Shown piece after piece: positions 42,999-51,464 of a stretch of 64,000 bases of DNA; within the stretch, counting starts at the first letter, position 1; every line of letters starts with the position of its first letter. The translations under genes and the position numbers were made by a program. The notes beneath the pieces were generated by a model. It searched no databases, had not been told where the DNA came from, and saw nothing but the letters and a program-made list of their open reading frames with translations. This stretch comes from Hominimerdicola alba 8 (GTDB lineage Bacteria > Bacillota > Clostridia > Oscillospirales > Ruminococcaceae): positions 205,883 to 269,882 of the forward strand of contig NZ_ADKM02000062.1 in assembly GCF_000178155.2 (NCBI RefSeq). The letters are read 5' to 3'.

Positions 42999-44034
42999 AA
43001 AAGTGCACCTGCCCCTGCCTGAGTATACCCAGATGGTCATAAGCCAGCTGTGTGGCGACTCTGCCGCGCGGGGTCTTTGCAAGAAATCCCAGCTGCATCA
43101 GATACGGTTCACAGACATCTTCCAGCGTGACAGCTTCTTCGCCTATCGCCGCCGCCAGTGTAGCCAGCCCGACAGGTCCGCCGTTGTAGCCTTTGATTAT
43201 CATTTCCAGAAGCCGTCTGTCAAGGCTGTCAAGCCCCAGCGAATCGACTTCCATGCGGTTGAGGGCAAGCCCCGCTATATCGCGGGTGATGCGCCCGTCA
43301 CCAATGACTTCCGCGAAATCGCGCACCCTTTTGAGATACCTGTTCGCGATACGCGGCGTACCTCTTGCACGCCCCGCTATCTCTTCCGCGCCGTCATCGT
43401 CACAGCCGACCCCAAGTATGGTCGCTGAACGCTTTACTATATCCGTCAGCTGTTCAGTGGTATAAAGTTCCATGTGCATAAGCATGCCGAAGCGGTCGCG
43501 CAGAGGTGCTGACAGCTGACCCGAACGGGTAGTTGCGCCTATCAGTGTGAACCTGTTGAGGTCTACCCTTATCGACCTTGCGGCAGGACCCTTGCCCATG
43601 ATTATATCCACCACACAGTCCTCCATAGCTGGGTAGAGTATCTCCTCCACCTGTCTTGAAAGGCGGTGTATCTCATCGATGAACAGCACATCGCCCTTTT
43701 CAAGGCTTGCCAGCAGTGCGGCGAGGTCGCCGGGCTTCTCAATGGCAGGACCCGAAGTCGTGCGGATATTCACGCCCATCTCGCGGGCGATGATATTCGC
43801 AAGGGTAGTCTTGCCCAGCCCCGGAGGGCCGTACAGCAGCACATGGTCGAGGCTGTCACCGCGACGCTTTGCCGCATCGATATATATTTTCATATTCTCC
43901 TTGACCTTATCCTGCCCGATATACTCATTCAGGCTGAGAGGTCTGAGAGTGACTTCAAAATCGTCTGTGGTTTCCTGCTCGGTCTCTTTCGGGGAAACGA
44001 AACGTTCAAAGTCGAACTCGCTTTCTTCAATCAT
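42997..44034 (-). CDS. ruvB: Holliday junction branch-migration ATPase RuvB
   Basis: A 345-residue AAA+ motor that works with RuvA to move Holliday junctions. Walker [13 protein letters not shown], Walker [10 protein letters not shown], sensor 1 GATTR, the arginine-finger RGTPR and the C-terminal winged helix ([13 protein letters not shown]) are present. It is 201 bp downstream of an unknown gene that separates it from ruvA. Confidence 0.96.
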   Translation of the reverse strand: MIEESEFDFERFVSPKETEQETTDDFEVTLRPLSLNEYIGQDKVKENMKIYIDAAKRRGDSLDHVLLYGPPGLGKTTLANIIAREMGVNIRTTSGPAIEKPGDLAALLASLEKGDVLFIDEIHRLSRQVEEILYPAMEDCVVDIIMGKGPAARSIRVDLNRFTLIGATTRSGQLSAPLRDRFGMLMHMELYTTEQLTDIVKRSATILGVGCDDDGAEEIAGRARGTPRIANRYLKRVRDFAEVIGDGRITRDIAGLALNRMEVDSLGLDSLDRRLLEMIIKGYNGGPVGLATLAAAIGEEAVTLEDVCEPYLMQLGFLAKTPRGRVATQLAYDHLGILRQGQVHF

Positions 44035-44057
44035 TTTATTCTCCTATTTTAGATGGG

Positions 44058-44220
44058 GCTGACCACGTTCGACGCAGTCAACGTCGCCCCCATGCCCCAA
44101 ACATCAGCTTTGCTGATGTTGCGCTCGACCTCTGCCGTAGGGTCATCGCTTCGTTCACTGCCGCGACAACGCGCCGATGGTCGCTCTTTGACATGGTCGA
44201 GGGCTTTGTTTTGCCCGCAT
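44058..44220. other. Insert-like GC-rich stretch between ruvB and the next gene
   Basis: No credible gene. It contains the palindrome AACATCAGC-TTT-GCTGATGTT (44100-44120) and GACCACGTTCGACGCAGTC motifs with partial inverted matches. It has the look of a REP-like or decayed mobile sequence in an otherwise compact operon. Confidence 0.4.
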
Positions 44221-44235
44221 TATCTGTATCATACC

Positions 44236-44769
44236 TCACTGTAACTGCATTTCATGTCCAACTGCATATTTCCTGCTCAGCCGCTCCATGCTATCGGCAA
44301 GTTCTTTGGTGCAGTACGATGTGCTTTCAGTCTTTCCGCTGCGGTATTTCAGCGTCACTTTGCAGTATCCGCCGAGATACATATTGTACTCCATCGTTTT
44401 CCTGAAGTCCTCCGCATTCGCTTCGGTATTTCTGCGGAAAAACATCATATCATAGTCAATATCCATCACATCGTCATACTCGCTTTTCACTATAGGATAA
44501 GACTCGACTACCTCATTATTTTCCGTCAGCCCCAGATATGGCTGACCGTCATCGCGGTAAACTTTACAGCCCGTGTATACACCGTTTTGGGAACTGCTGT
44601 GTTCAAACATAACTTCAACAGGCGCACTCATATACTTGCATACTGCCGCGATGATATACGCAAGCGCCAGAAGCCCCATGCGTATCATCAGACCGTACCT
44701 TTCATCCAGATCTTTGAAAAATCCGCCTACTGTTTCGATCTCCCTGACAAGTTCCTTGTTATCATTCAC
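44236..44769 (-). CDS. Uncharacterised membrane-anchored protein between ruvA and ruvB
   Basis: 177 residues. One membrane helix (GLLALAYIIAAVCKYM, about 32-48) then a soluble domain with YLGLTENNEVVESYPIVKSE and MYLGGYCKVTLKYRSGKTES. GTG start at 44769 with AAGGG upstream. No family recognised. Its position in a ruv operon is unusual; a DNA-repair role should not be assumed. Confidence 0.6.
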   Translation of the reverse strand: MNDNKELVREIETVGGFFKDLDERYGLMIRMGLLALAYIIAAVCKYMSAPVEVMFEHSSSQNGVYTGCKVYRDDGQPYLGLTENNEVVESYPIVKSEYDDVMDIDYDMMFFRRNTEANAEDFRKTMEYNMYLGGYCKVTLKYRSGKTESTSYCTKELADSMERLSRKYAVGHEMQLQ

Positions 44770-44783
44770 AGTTTTTCCCTTTT

Positions 44784-45383
44784 TCAGAACTTCGCCAGCG
44801 CTATCAGAGCTTTCTTTATAAGCTCTTCAACAGTGGCATTCGGGTCTGCCCCCGCCAACGCCTGCGCGGCTTCACCCTCGCTGTAACCGAGAACTATAAG
44901 CGCTGTAACAGCTTCCTGCAAAGCGCCGCCCATCACAGGTGCGGCTGAAACGGTATCGCCGCCGCGCACCGATATGGTGTTCTCTTTGGCTATCTTGTCT
45001 TTCAGTTCAAGCACTATCCGCTGAGCCGTCTTTGCGCCGATACCCTTGCATTTCGTCAGCGACTTGTGGTCACCCGTAGCAACAGTCAGCGCAAACTGTG
45101 ACGGGCTGTTCGATGAAAGTATCGACAGCGCCGCCTTAGGTCCAACGCCCGAAACTGTTATCAGCATCTTGAAACAGCGCAGTTCCTCAGTCGTCGAAAA
45201 ACCGAAGAGGTCAACATCGTTCTCGCGCACCGCAAGGTATGTGTAAAGCATTACCTCGCTCTCGCCCGCTATCTTTTGCAGTGTGTAGAAAGTGGTCTTG
45301 CAGGCATAGCCCACGCCGCCGCATTCCACCACCGCCATCTCACCGTCGGTATGTATAAGTTTTCCTCTGACGGAATATATCAT
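44784..45383 (-). CDS. ruvA: Holliday junction DNA-binding protein RuvA
   Basis: A 199-residue protein that forms the tetramer binding four-way junctions and recruiting RuvB. It begins MIYSVRGKLIHTDGEMAVVE, has helix-hairpin-helix motifs VSGVGPKAALSIL and CKGIGAKTAQRIVLELKDK, and ends with the RuvB-binding three-helix domain. ATG 45383 has GGAG 8 nt upstream and overlaps the zinc-ribbon stop by 4 bases. Confidence 0.95.
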   Translation of the reverse strand: MIYSVRGKLIHTDGEMAVVECGGVGYACKTTFYTLQKIAGESEVMLYTYLAVRENDVDLFGFSTTEELRCFKMLITVSGVGPKAALSILSSNSPSQFALTVATGDHKSLTKCKGIGAKTAQRIVLELKDKIAKENTISVRGGDTVSAAPVMGGALQEAVTALIVLGYSEGEAAQALAGADPNATVEELIKKALIALAKF

Positions 45384-45589
45384 GGTAAATTCTCCTTGTT
45401 TTTGCTGATAAATTCGCTGATACTGCCGTCCCACAGGCATTTTGTGCATCTGCCGTTCTCAAAGACATGTTCGCAGTCATCATATCCGTAAAGCCTGTGC
45501 GCACATTCGGGACACAGCCCCGACATCTGCGATGCGGCGCGCAGAAAAACACTGCCGCACTCGGCACATATGTTAACATCATTATCCAT
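45380..45589 (-). CDS. Small double zinc-ribbon protein in the ruv operon
   Basis: 69 residues with three Cys pairs: CAEC, CPEC and CTKC, plus DCEHVF. Two small zinc sites are likely. It lies between ruvC and ruvA and overlaps ruvA by 4 bases. GAGGG precedes ATG 45589. A DNA- or RNA-binding adaptor is possible; no function is known. Confidence 0.7.
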   Translation of the reverse strand: MDNDVNICAECGSVFLRAASQMSGLCPECAHRLYGYDDCEHVFENGRCTKCLWDGSISEFISKNKENLP

Positions 45590-45597
45590 ACGCACCC

Positions 45598-46110
45598 TCA
45601 CTTATTGATGCTTTTGTCGTATTTTTCCATCAGCCGCCTGGTGTTTACCGAAAGCCCGTGAGTTATGGCTATCGCCATCGCATCGGCGGCATCATCGGGC
45701 TTAATTATGTTTGCAAGGTGAAGCATCGAACGCACCATCTCCTGCACCTGTTTTTTCTCGGCATAACCGTAGCCCGTTATTGAACTCTTCACCTGAAGCG
45801 GAGTGTAGTCGTATATCGGCAGGTTCATCATCACAGCGGGCAGAAGCGTCACGCCGCGCGCCTGCGCAACATCTATGCCTGTGGTTATGTTCGTGTTGAA
45901 GAACAGCTTTTCAACGGCTATCTCATCGGGACGGTAATGTTCTATCAACTTCTGCATATCGAGATATATCACCCGCAGACGCTTGTAAAACTCCATATCC
46001 GACGGTGTGGTTATGGTGCCGACCTTGACAGGCGTGAACTTGCCGTGATCGTATTCAACAAAGCCGTAGCCCACGATACCGTAGCCCGGATCGATGCCCA
46101 TTATCCGCAT
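45598..46110 (-). CDS. ruvC: Crossover junction endodeoxyribonuclease RuvC
   Basis: A 170-residue Holliday-junction resolvase. The first catalytic Asp is in MGIDPGYGIVGYG, then the acidic EIAVEKLFFNTN, the SSITGYGYAEKKQVQ segment and the last Asp pair in DDAADAMAIAI. Start at ATG 46110 (GGAGAG upstream). First gene of the ruv block and preceded by a promoter. Confidence 0.95.
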   Translation of the reverse strand: MRIMGIDPGYGIVGYGFVEYDHGKFTPVKVGTITTPSDMEFYKRLRVIYLDMQKLIEHYRPDEIAVEKLFFNTNITTGIDVAQARGVTLLPAVMMNLPIYDYTPLQVKSSITGYGYAEKKQVQEMVRSMLHLANIIKPDDAADAMAIAITHGLSVNTRRLMEKYDKSINK

Positions 46111-46162
46111 AAATGCTCTCTCCTTTGCCCGAAGAGGGTACAATTCTTCATATTAACAATTA

Positions 46163-46191
46163 ATTATAGCATACTTTTAGAATAATTGCAA
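46163..46191 (-). promoter_or_regulatory. Promoter of the ruvC operon
   Basis: Minus strand TTGCAA (46186-46191), a 17-nt spacer and TATAAT (46163-46168), about 45 nt before ruvC. Confidence 0.8.
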
Positions 46192-46612
46192 GTACTGCGG
46201 AGAATTTTAAGGGTAAGGGGGTTCACATGTCCAAAAATGTTAACTGCGATCCTGCCGATCTTTTATGGATAGAACGGACGTTCGCTGAACCAATTTGTAA
46301 TAATTATTACAATCCGTAACCAATAGCAAGCCACTGAAAACTGCGTTTTACGCCAGTTAACCGCCCGTCTGCCGATTTAACATTTCTTAGCATAAGTCCA
46401 AAAACTTGAACAAAATTTCGGGCAAAAATCAGTACAGGAACGACTCGGATAAATTGTTCACAATAGCCAAAAGTCTTTTATATTGGACTCCATTGAGTCC
46501 TTTCTTTTGTTCTGAGATGCTGAAAATCGGCTGAAAAATTCACATTTGCGGGTGCGTTTTGTCTAATTTACAAAAATTTTCTCGAATTTTCAAAAAAAGC
46601 TATCCCCAACTA
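46192..46612. other. Divergent intergenic region between ruvC and murA
   Basis: About 420 bp without a gene, very AT-rich in its right half. I see no RNA motif. ATTGTAATAATTATTACAAT near 46290-46312 is a palindrome of AT bases and a possible operator. Confidence 0.5.
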
Positions 46613-46641
46613 TTGATTTTTTGGGAATTGTATGATACAAT
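46613..46641 (+). promoter_or_regulatory. Promoter of murA
   Basis: TTGATT (46613-46618), a 17-nt spacer and TACAAT (46636-46641), giving a leader of about 150 nt. Confidence 0.8.
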
Positions 46642-46798
46642 ATGTAAGGGAAGAGGTTTAAGCTATTTTTAAACCTTGTATTTTTATTGACTTTTTCAGC
46701 CGACGGCGGTCGGCACAGCGTATTTTCGCTAATAAATAATTGCGGATACAGCGGCAGAAAAAAATATATACCCGCTGTTTCTCAAGGAGTGTTTTTTT

Positions 46799-48088
46799 TT
46801 GGAGAAGTTCTTTATCAGGGGCGGTATCCCGCTTCACGGCACAGTGTATATCAGCGGCGCTAAAAATGCTGCGGTCGCACTGGTAGCCGCTACAATACTT
46901 TGCGATGAACCCTGTACGCTTGAAAATGTTCCTGCCATCAGTGATATCACCAAATGTCTTGATATCCTCAGAAGCATGGGTGCTGTGGTCAGAATGGAAA
47001 GAGATGGCGTTATCTATATCGACCCGCGTTCCATCAACACCACCGAAGTTCCATACAAGCAGGCAGTAACGATGAGAGCGTCAAGTTATTTTCTGGGCAC
47101 TCTGCTGGGCAAGTTCCACGAGGCTTTTGTGCCGATGCCCGGCGGCTGTGATCTGGGTGACAGACCCATTGACCAGCACCTCAAGGCTTTCAGGGCACTG
47201 GGCGCCACCGACAAAGTGGTGCGCGGCGCAAACTATGTAAAGGCTGACAAGCTGATAGGCAACCAGATCTTCTTTGATATGGTGACTGTCGGCGCTACGA
47301 TGAATGCTATCTTCGCATCAGTCAGGGCAAAGGGTCAGACGATAATCGAGAATGCGGCGAAAGAACCCCATATCGTAGATGTGGCGAATTACCTCAACTC
47401 TATGGGTGCCGATATTCGCGGTGCAGGCACAGATGTCATCAAGATAAGAGGCGTTGAATACCTGCATGGCACCACTTATGCGACTATCCCCGACCAGATC
47501 GAGGCAGGCACTTATATGGTGGCTGCGGCGGCTACTAAGGGCGATGTTGTCATAGCGAACGTTATCCCGAAGCACCTTGAATCGATAACCGTAAAGCTGC
47601 GCAAGTGCGGTGTAAATGTTGAAGAGAATGACGAAAGCGTCCGTGTATGGGTGGACAAGCCCTTGCAGAACACAACTGTAAAGACTCAGCCGCACCCCGG
47701 TTTTCCGACCGACATGCAGCCTCAGTTCTCAACTCTGCTGACTATGGCATACGGCACCAGCAGGGTCACCGAAGAGATATTCAACAACCGTTTCAGATAT
47801 GCGGCTGAACTGCGCAAGATGGGCGCTGATATCTCCATCGAGGGCGGCAAGGTAGCCATCATACAGGGTGTTGATCACCTCAGCGGCGCACCTGTTCAGG
47901 CGACCGATCTGCGTGCAGGTGCTGCACTGGTCATCGCAGGTCTGGCAGCTGACGGTATGACCGAGATCGGCAATATCCACTTTATCCAGCGCGGCTATGA
48001 ACGCATCGATGAGAAGCTGCAAAAGCTGGGCGCTGACATCAAGCGCGTTATCGTCCCCGAAAACGACAGCGTTGAGATGTCCGGCTGA
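46799..48088 (+). CDS. murA: UDP-N-acetylglucosamine 1-carboxyvinyltransferase MurA
   Basis: A 429-residue cytosolic enzyme of the first committed step of peptidoglycan synthesis (enolpyruvyl transfer to UDP-GlcNAc), and the fosfomycin target. Catalytic Cys is C117 in PGGCDLGDRPIDQH, so the enzyme should be fosfomycin-sensitive. The substrate loop SGAKNAAVAL and RAGAALVIAGL are normal. It begins with TTG right after a T9 tract, with AAGGAG 9 nt upstream; no ATG fits the conserved N-terminus. A terminator follows. Confidence 0.95.
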   Translation: MEKFFIRGGIPLHGTVYISGAKNAAVALVAATILCDEPCTLENVPAISDITKCLDILRSMGAVVRMERDGVIYIDPRSINTTEVPYKQAVTMRASSYFLGTLLGKFHEAFVPMPGGCDLGDRPIDQHLKAFRALGATDKVVRGANYVKADKLIGNQIFFDMVTVGATMNAIFASVRAKGQTIIENAAKEPHIVDVANYLNSMGADIRGAGTDVIKIRGVEYLHGTTYATIPDQIEAGTYMVAAAATKGDVVIANVIPKHLESITVKLRKCGVNVEENDESVRVWVDKPLQNTTVKTQPHPGFPTDMQPQFSTLLTMAYGTSRVTEEIFNNRFRYAAELRKMGADISIEGGKVAIIQGVDHLSGAPVQATDLRAGAALVIAGLAADGMTEIGNIHFIQRGYERIDEKLQKLGADIKRVIVPENDSVEMSG

Positions 48089-48193
48089 TCTTTATTGAGT
48101 TCAGCGGCAAAATATCTTATTAAAAGTTCACACTCGCCTTGTTTGACGGCTCTTGCGAACTTTCAATGATATTTTGTATATCAAAGAAACAAG

Positions 48194-48222
48194 TCCCTCC
48201 GCCGCGTGGCAGAGGGATTTTT
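48194..48222 (+). terminator. Terminator of murA
   Basis: TCCCTC (48194-48199) with GAGGGA (48212-48217) and extra GCC/GGC pairing, then T5. Confidence 0.8.
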
Positions 48223-48225
48223 AAT

Positions 48226-48260
48226 GCAAAAACGGGGACACGGCACAAGGCATGTCCCCG
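48226..48260 (-). terminator. Terminator of the rubredoxin gene
   Basis: CGGGGACA (48233-48240) with TGTCCCCG (48253-48260), then T5 on the minus strand. With the murA terminator it separates two convergent genes. Confidence 0.82.
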
Positions 48261-48283
48261 AAGCGTTATTCAGCTTTCAGCGC

Positions 48284-48442
48284 TTATTCGGCAGGGCTGA
48301 ACTGATCTTTGCCCACGCCGCAGAGCGGACAGACAAAATCATCGGGAACATCTTCCCAAGCGGTGCCCGCTGCTACACCTGCATCTGGTGCGCCCTCTTC
48401 AGGGTCATAGATGTAGCCGCAAATGTCGCAAACATACTTCAT
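48284..48442 (-). CDS. Rubredoxin
   Basis: 52-residue iron protein for one-electron transfer in the cytosol. It has both Fe sites: VCDICGY (Cys5, Cys8) and VCPLCG (Cys38, Cys41), with the conserved aromatic positions IYDPEEG and FSPAE. AAGGAGG lies 11 nt before the ATG. Single-gene unit with its own promoter and terminator. In anaerobes rubredoxin often serves oxygen or peroxide reductases; none is adjacent. Confidence 0.95.
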   Translation of the reverse strand: MKYVCDICGYIYDPEEGAPDAGVAAGTAWEDVPDDFVCPLCGVGKDQFSPAE

Positions 48443-48473
48443 TGATATAACCTCCTTGCATAAAATTTTTATA

Positions 48474-48502
48474 AGTATAACATATCTGCATTAAAATTGC
48501 AA
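48474..48502 (-). promoter_or_regulatory. Promoter of rubredoxin
   Basis: Minus strand TTGCAA (48497-48502), a 17-nt spacer and TATACT (48474-48479). Confidence 0.78.
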
Positions 48503-48537
48503 GAGGTATTGTTAAATTTACATAATTTTTTCACGGC

Positions 48538-48647
48538 TATTCCTTAAGCACACTCCCCCAAAAGCCTGTATAACGAGGAAAGATAACCGTTAAATGATTC
48601 ATGTCCCGATATAACATCGCCTATTTTGGTGTTTCAGGGGGATAACC
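48538..48647. repeat. Family B palindromic element (copy B3, reverse)
   Basis: About 110 bp. Ends CTATTCCTTAAGCACAC and GTGTTTCAGGGGGATAACC are inverted relatives. The reverse complement shares ACACCAAAATA, CGATGTTATATCGGGA and CGGTTATCTTTCC with copy B2. It lies just before the HAD-phosphatase gene. Confidence 0.68.
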
Positions 48648-48672
48648 ACATTTTTTGAGAAAGGAGCCGCAT

Positions 48673-49491
48673 ATGCAGCTGTATATTTCAGACCTTGACG
48701 GCACACTGCTTGACAAGAACGCCGAAATAACGAAAAACACCGCAGATATCCTCAACGAACTTATCACGCAGGGCATTAATTTCACGGTGGCAACGGCGCG
48801 AACTTACGCTTCGGCAGGCAAGATACTTGCAGGGCTCGACCTCAGACTGCCGCTGATACTTATGAACGGCGTGCTGATATATGACCCTGTCGGTCATGAA
48901 TATCTTTCGGTGAAGACAATACCCGACACCGCATGCGAAAAGATACTGGCGCTGAGGGATAAGCTGGGGCTTTCACCTTTCATGTACATGATGGAAGAGG
49001 GCTGTATGCACACCGTCTTTGACAAGCTGATAAATCAGTCGATGAAGGATTTTCACGCTGAAAGAGTGCGCAAGTACTACAAGTCATTCACACAGGCTGA
49101 AAAGCTGGAAGATGTGCGCGGCAGCGTGATATATTTCTGCTTTATCGACACTAAAGACAGATTGCTCCCACTGCGCGATGAACTGGCAAAAGATAAGTCG
49201 CTGGGCATGACATTCTACCCCGATATTTACGGCAATGACTGGTATCTCGAAGTTTTCAGCGCTTCGGCTTCAAAAAAAGCGGGGGTAGAATGGCTGAGGG
49301 ACAGATACGGTTTTGAGAAGATCACCGCTTTCGGTGACAATCTCAACGACCTGCCAATGTTTGCGGCGGCAGATGAGTGCATAGCTGTCAGCAACGCGGC
49401 AGAAGAACTGAAAAAGCAGGCTGACAAAGTGATCGGCGCAAACACCGAAGACGGCGTTGCTTATTATTTGAAAGGGGCTTATCATGGTTAA
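48673..49491 (+). CDS. Cof-type HAD superfamily hydrolase
   Basis: A 272-residue sugar- or cofactor-phosphatase-like enzyme. Motif I SDLDGTLLD, the type IIB cap in the middle, Lys, and motif IV AFGDNLNDLPMF are intact. The exact phosphoester is unknown. ATG 48673 has AAGGAG 6 nt upstream. The last 8 bases overlap the walJ start. Confidence 0.88.
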   Translation: MQLYISDLDGTLLDKNAEITKNTADILNELITQGINFTVATARTYASAGKILAGLDLRLPLILMNGVLIYDPVGHEYLSVKTIPDTACEKILALRDKLGLSPFMYMMEEGCMHTVFDKLINQSMKDFHAERVRKYYKSFTQAEKLEDVRGSVIYFCFIDTKDRLLPLRDELAKDKSLGMTFYPDIYGNDWYLEVFSASASKKAGVEWLRDRYGFEKITAFGDNLNDLPMFAAADECIAVSNAAEELKKQADKVIGANTEDGVAYYLKGAYHG

Positions 49492-50269
49492 AATGTTCCC
49501 GCTGTTCTCGTCATCAAGCGGCAACAGCACCTATATAGGCGATGAAAATTCGGGCATACTCATCGATGCAGGCGTTTCCTGCAAACGCATAGTCACATCA
49601 CTGGCTGACAGAGGCATCGAAAGCAAGGCGGTGCAGGCTATATTCATCACCCACACCCATTCAGACCATATCACAGGACTGAAAGTGCTGTCCAAAAAAC
49701 TGGGCGTGCCTGTCTATTCGCTGAGGGGCAATCTGGAGATACTAGCCCGAAACGACAAAGTCAGCGCGGCTTCCGACCTCATCGAGATGAACGACCGCCC
49801 TGTGCAGGTCGGCGGCTTTGAGGTGACCGCATTCGACACGCCCCACGATACGCCCGTCAGCTGTGGTTTCAGGGCGACTGCCCCTGACGGCAAAAACTGC
49901 GCAGTATGTACCGATCTGGGACATGTTACCGCTGATATACACGCCGAACTTGCCAAATGCAGGCTGGTACTGCTGGAATCGAACTACGACCCCAAAATGC
50001 TGAAAAACAGCCCGTATCCGCCCGACCTGAGAGCGCGCATAGCCTCAGATCACGGACATCTGTCGAACTCCGACTGCGGCAAGGAACTTGCAAAACTGGT
50101 CAAAGACGGCGTATACAGCTTCGTGCTGGGGCATATAAGTCCCCACAACAACACACCCGAACTTGCCGAAAAATGTGCGGTAGGTGCGCTGGCTGACTTT
50201 GAGCGCGGCGATGACTACCTGCTTTCTGTGGCGGGTATAGAAGGACTGAAAAGGGCGGTGCTTTTCTGA
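49484..50269 (+). CDS. walJ: MBL-fold metallohydrolase, WalJ/YycJ family
   Basis: 261 residues. Metal ligands are in THTHSDHITGL, and the beginning FPLFSSSSGNSTYIG is the family mark. Relatives are single-strand exonuclease-like proteins linked to cell-wall and chromosome coordination. It is overlapped by HAD upstream and shares one base with rlmH downstream (TGATG). The walJ-rlmH pair is common in Firmicutes. Confidence 0.88.
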   Translation: MVKMFPLFSSSSGNSTYIGDENSGILIDAGVSCKRIVTSLADRGIESKAVQAIFITHTHSDHITGLKVLSKKLGVPVYSLRGNLEILARNDKVSAASDLIEMNDRPVQVGGFEVTAFDTPHDTPVSCGFRATAPDGKNCAVCTDLGHVTADIHAELAKCRLVLLESNYDPKMLKNSPYPPDLRARIASDHGHLSNSDCGKELAKLVKDGVYSFVLGHISPHNNTPELAEKCAVGALADFERGDDYLLSVAGIEGLKRAVLF

Positions 50270-50754
50270 TGATAAGAGTAAATCTGATAACGGTAGGCAA
50301 ACTGAAAGAGAAATACTGGCGCGATGCCGCCGCCGAATATGTCAAGCGGCTGGGGGCTTTCTGCAAGGTGGAGATAGTCGAACTGAACGAATGCCGTCTG
50401 CCCGACTCCCCTTCCGACAAGGAGATACAGTCGGCGCTGGAGAGCGAAGCCGCCGCCATGCAGAAATATCTCGATGTGAACGGCGCTTACAACATCGCCA
50501 TGTGCATTGAGGGCAAACAGCTTACCAGCGAAGAACTCTCAGCCGCCATGACAGACTGCGGCACGCGGGGGTATTCAACGCTCAATTTCATCATCGGCTC
50601 TTCATTCGGCATCGCGCCTGCGGTAAAACAGCGTGCCGATATGAAACTTTCGATGTCGAAGATGACTTTCCCCCACCAGCTGGCACGCATACTTCTGCTT
50701 GAACAGATATATCGCGGTTTCCGGATAGAGAAAGGTTCAAAATACCACAAATAG
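50269..50754 (+). CDS. rlmH: 23S rRNA (pseudouridine-1915 N3) methyltransferase RlmH
   Basis: 161 residues. SPOUT methyltransferase with INLITVGKLKEKYW-like start, FIIGSSFGIAPAVK for SAM binding and the C-terminal MTFPHQLARILLLEQIYR and YHK. It modifies pseudouridine 1915 of 23S rRNA in the assembled 70S ribosome. Last gene of the plus-strand trio. Confidence 0.95.
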   Translation: MIRVNLITVGKLKEKYWRDAAAEYVKRLGAFCKVEIVELNECRLPDSPSDKEIQSALESEAAAMQKYLDVNGAYNIAMCIEGKQLTSEELSAAMTDCGTRGYSTLNFIIGSSFGIAPAVKQRADMKLSMSKMTFPHQLARILLLEQIYRGFRIEKGSKYHK

Positions 50755-50842
50755 CGTAACCCCCCAATAAATTTCATTCCCTGACAGGCGAACTTAGCAT
50801 TTTTGCATCTTTCCCGCACCTGCGGCGTGCCGAATAATAACA

Positions 50843-50871
50843 AAAGCCCGATGCGCAAAACATCGGGCTTT
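50843..50871. terminator. Terminator between rlmH and the sigma factor gene
   Basis: Perfect 11-bp stem AAAGCCCGATG/CATCGGGCTTT (50843-50853/50861-50871) with a 7-nt loop. It serves convergent genes. Confidence 0.85.
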
Positions 50872-50873
50872 CG

Positions 50874-51431
50874 CTATTTTTCCAGAATAATGCCTTTTGA
50901 AAGGAGTTCTTTGCCCAGCTTCTTCTTGCGGCGGGCAAGGATATTTTCGACCTTTTTGGAGCGTATATCATGGCGCTGTGCTATCTCCTTTACAGGGAGG
51001 CGGAAATAGTAGCGCTCGATGAATATATCACGGTCGGGTGACGGCATTGCGCGGATACACTCAGCTATTATGCGCATATTTTCGCGCTTTGCCGTTTCGT
51101 CCGTGTAGTCTATGTCGATGCCTATATCATTTTCCTCAGCCGAAATGTCTTCTGCTTCCACATGTCGGCTGACCGAACGGCGTTTATCCTCAGCACAGCT
51201 TTTCGCCGTCATGCTTATGTAACCTTTCAGGCTTCTCAACTCGGTATTTATAGTACTGCGGTTGCGCCACACTTTATAGAAAGTGTCCTGCACCGCTTCT
51301 TCAATGTCGGCGGAATTCCTGACCGACTGGGACACTATGAAACTCACAAGAGTCTTGTATCTTGACATAAGCGCATCAAGCGCCGATGAATCATCCTGCT
51401 TCATAAGTAAAAGTATATCCTCGTCGGTCAT
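50874..51431 (-). CDS. ECF-like RNA polymerase sigma factor
   Basis: 185 residues. Region 2: DALMSRYKTLVSFIVSQSVR and IEEAVQDTFYKVW. Region 4: SPDRDIFIERYYFRLPVKEI then DIRSKKVENILARRKKKLG, a helix-turn-helix. No region 3 is present, so it is an alternative sigma factor. It follows the membrane protein at 51465-53828 by 33 bp. I chose ATG 51431 over an upstream TTG. The regulon is unknown. Confidence 0.9.
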   Translation of the reverse strand: MTDEDILLLMKQDDSSALDALMSRYKTLVSFIVSQSVRNSADIEEAVQDTFYKVWRNRSTINTELRSLKGYISMTAKSCAEDKRRSVSRHVEAEDISAEENDIGIDIDYTDETAKRENMRIIAECIRAMPSPDRDIFIERYYFRLPVKEIAQRHDIRSKKVENILARRKKKLGKELLSKGIILEK

Positions 51432-51464
51432 ATCCTCACCGCCTTTCAATGTATAAAGAGGAAT

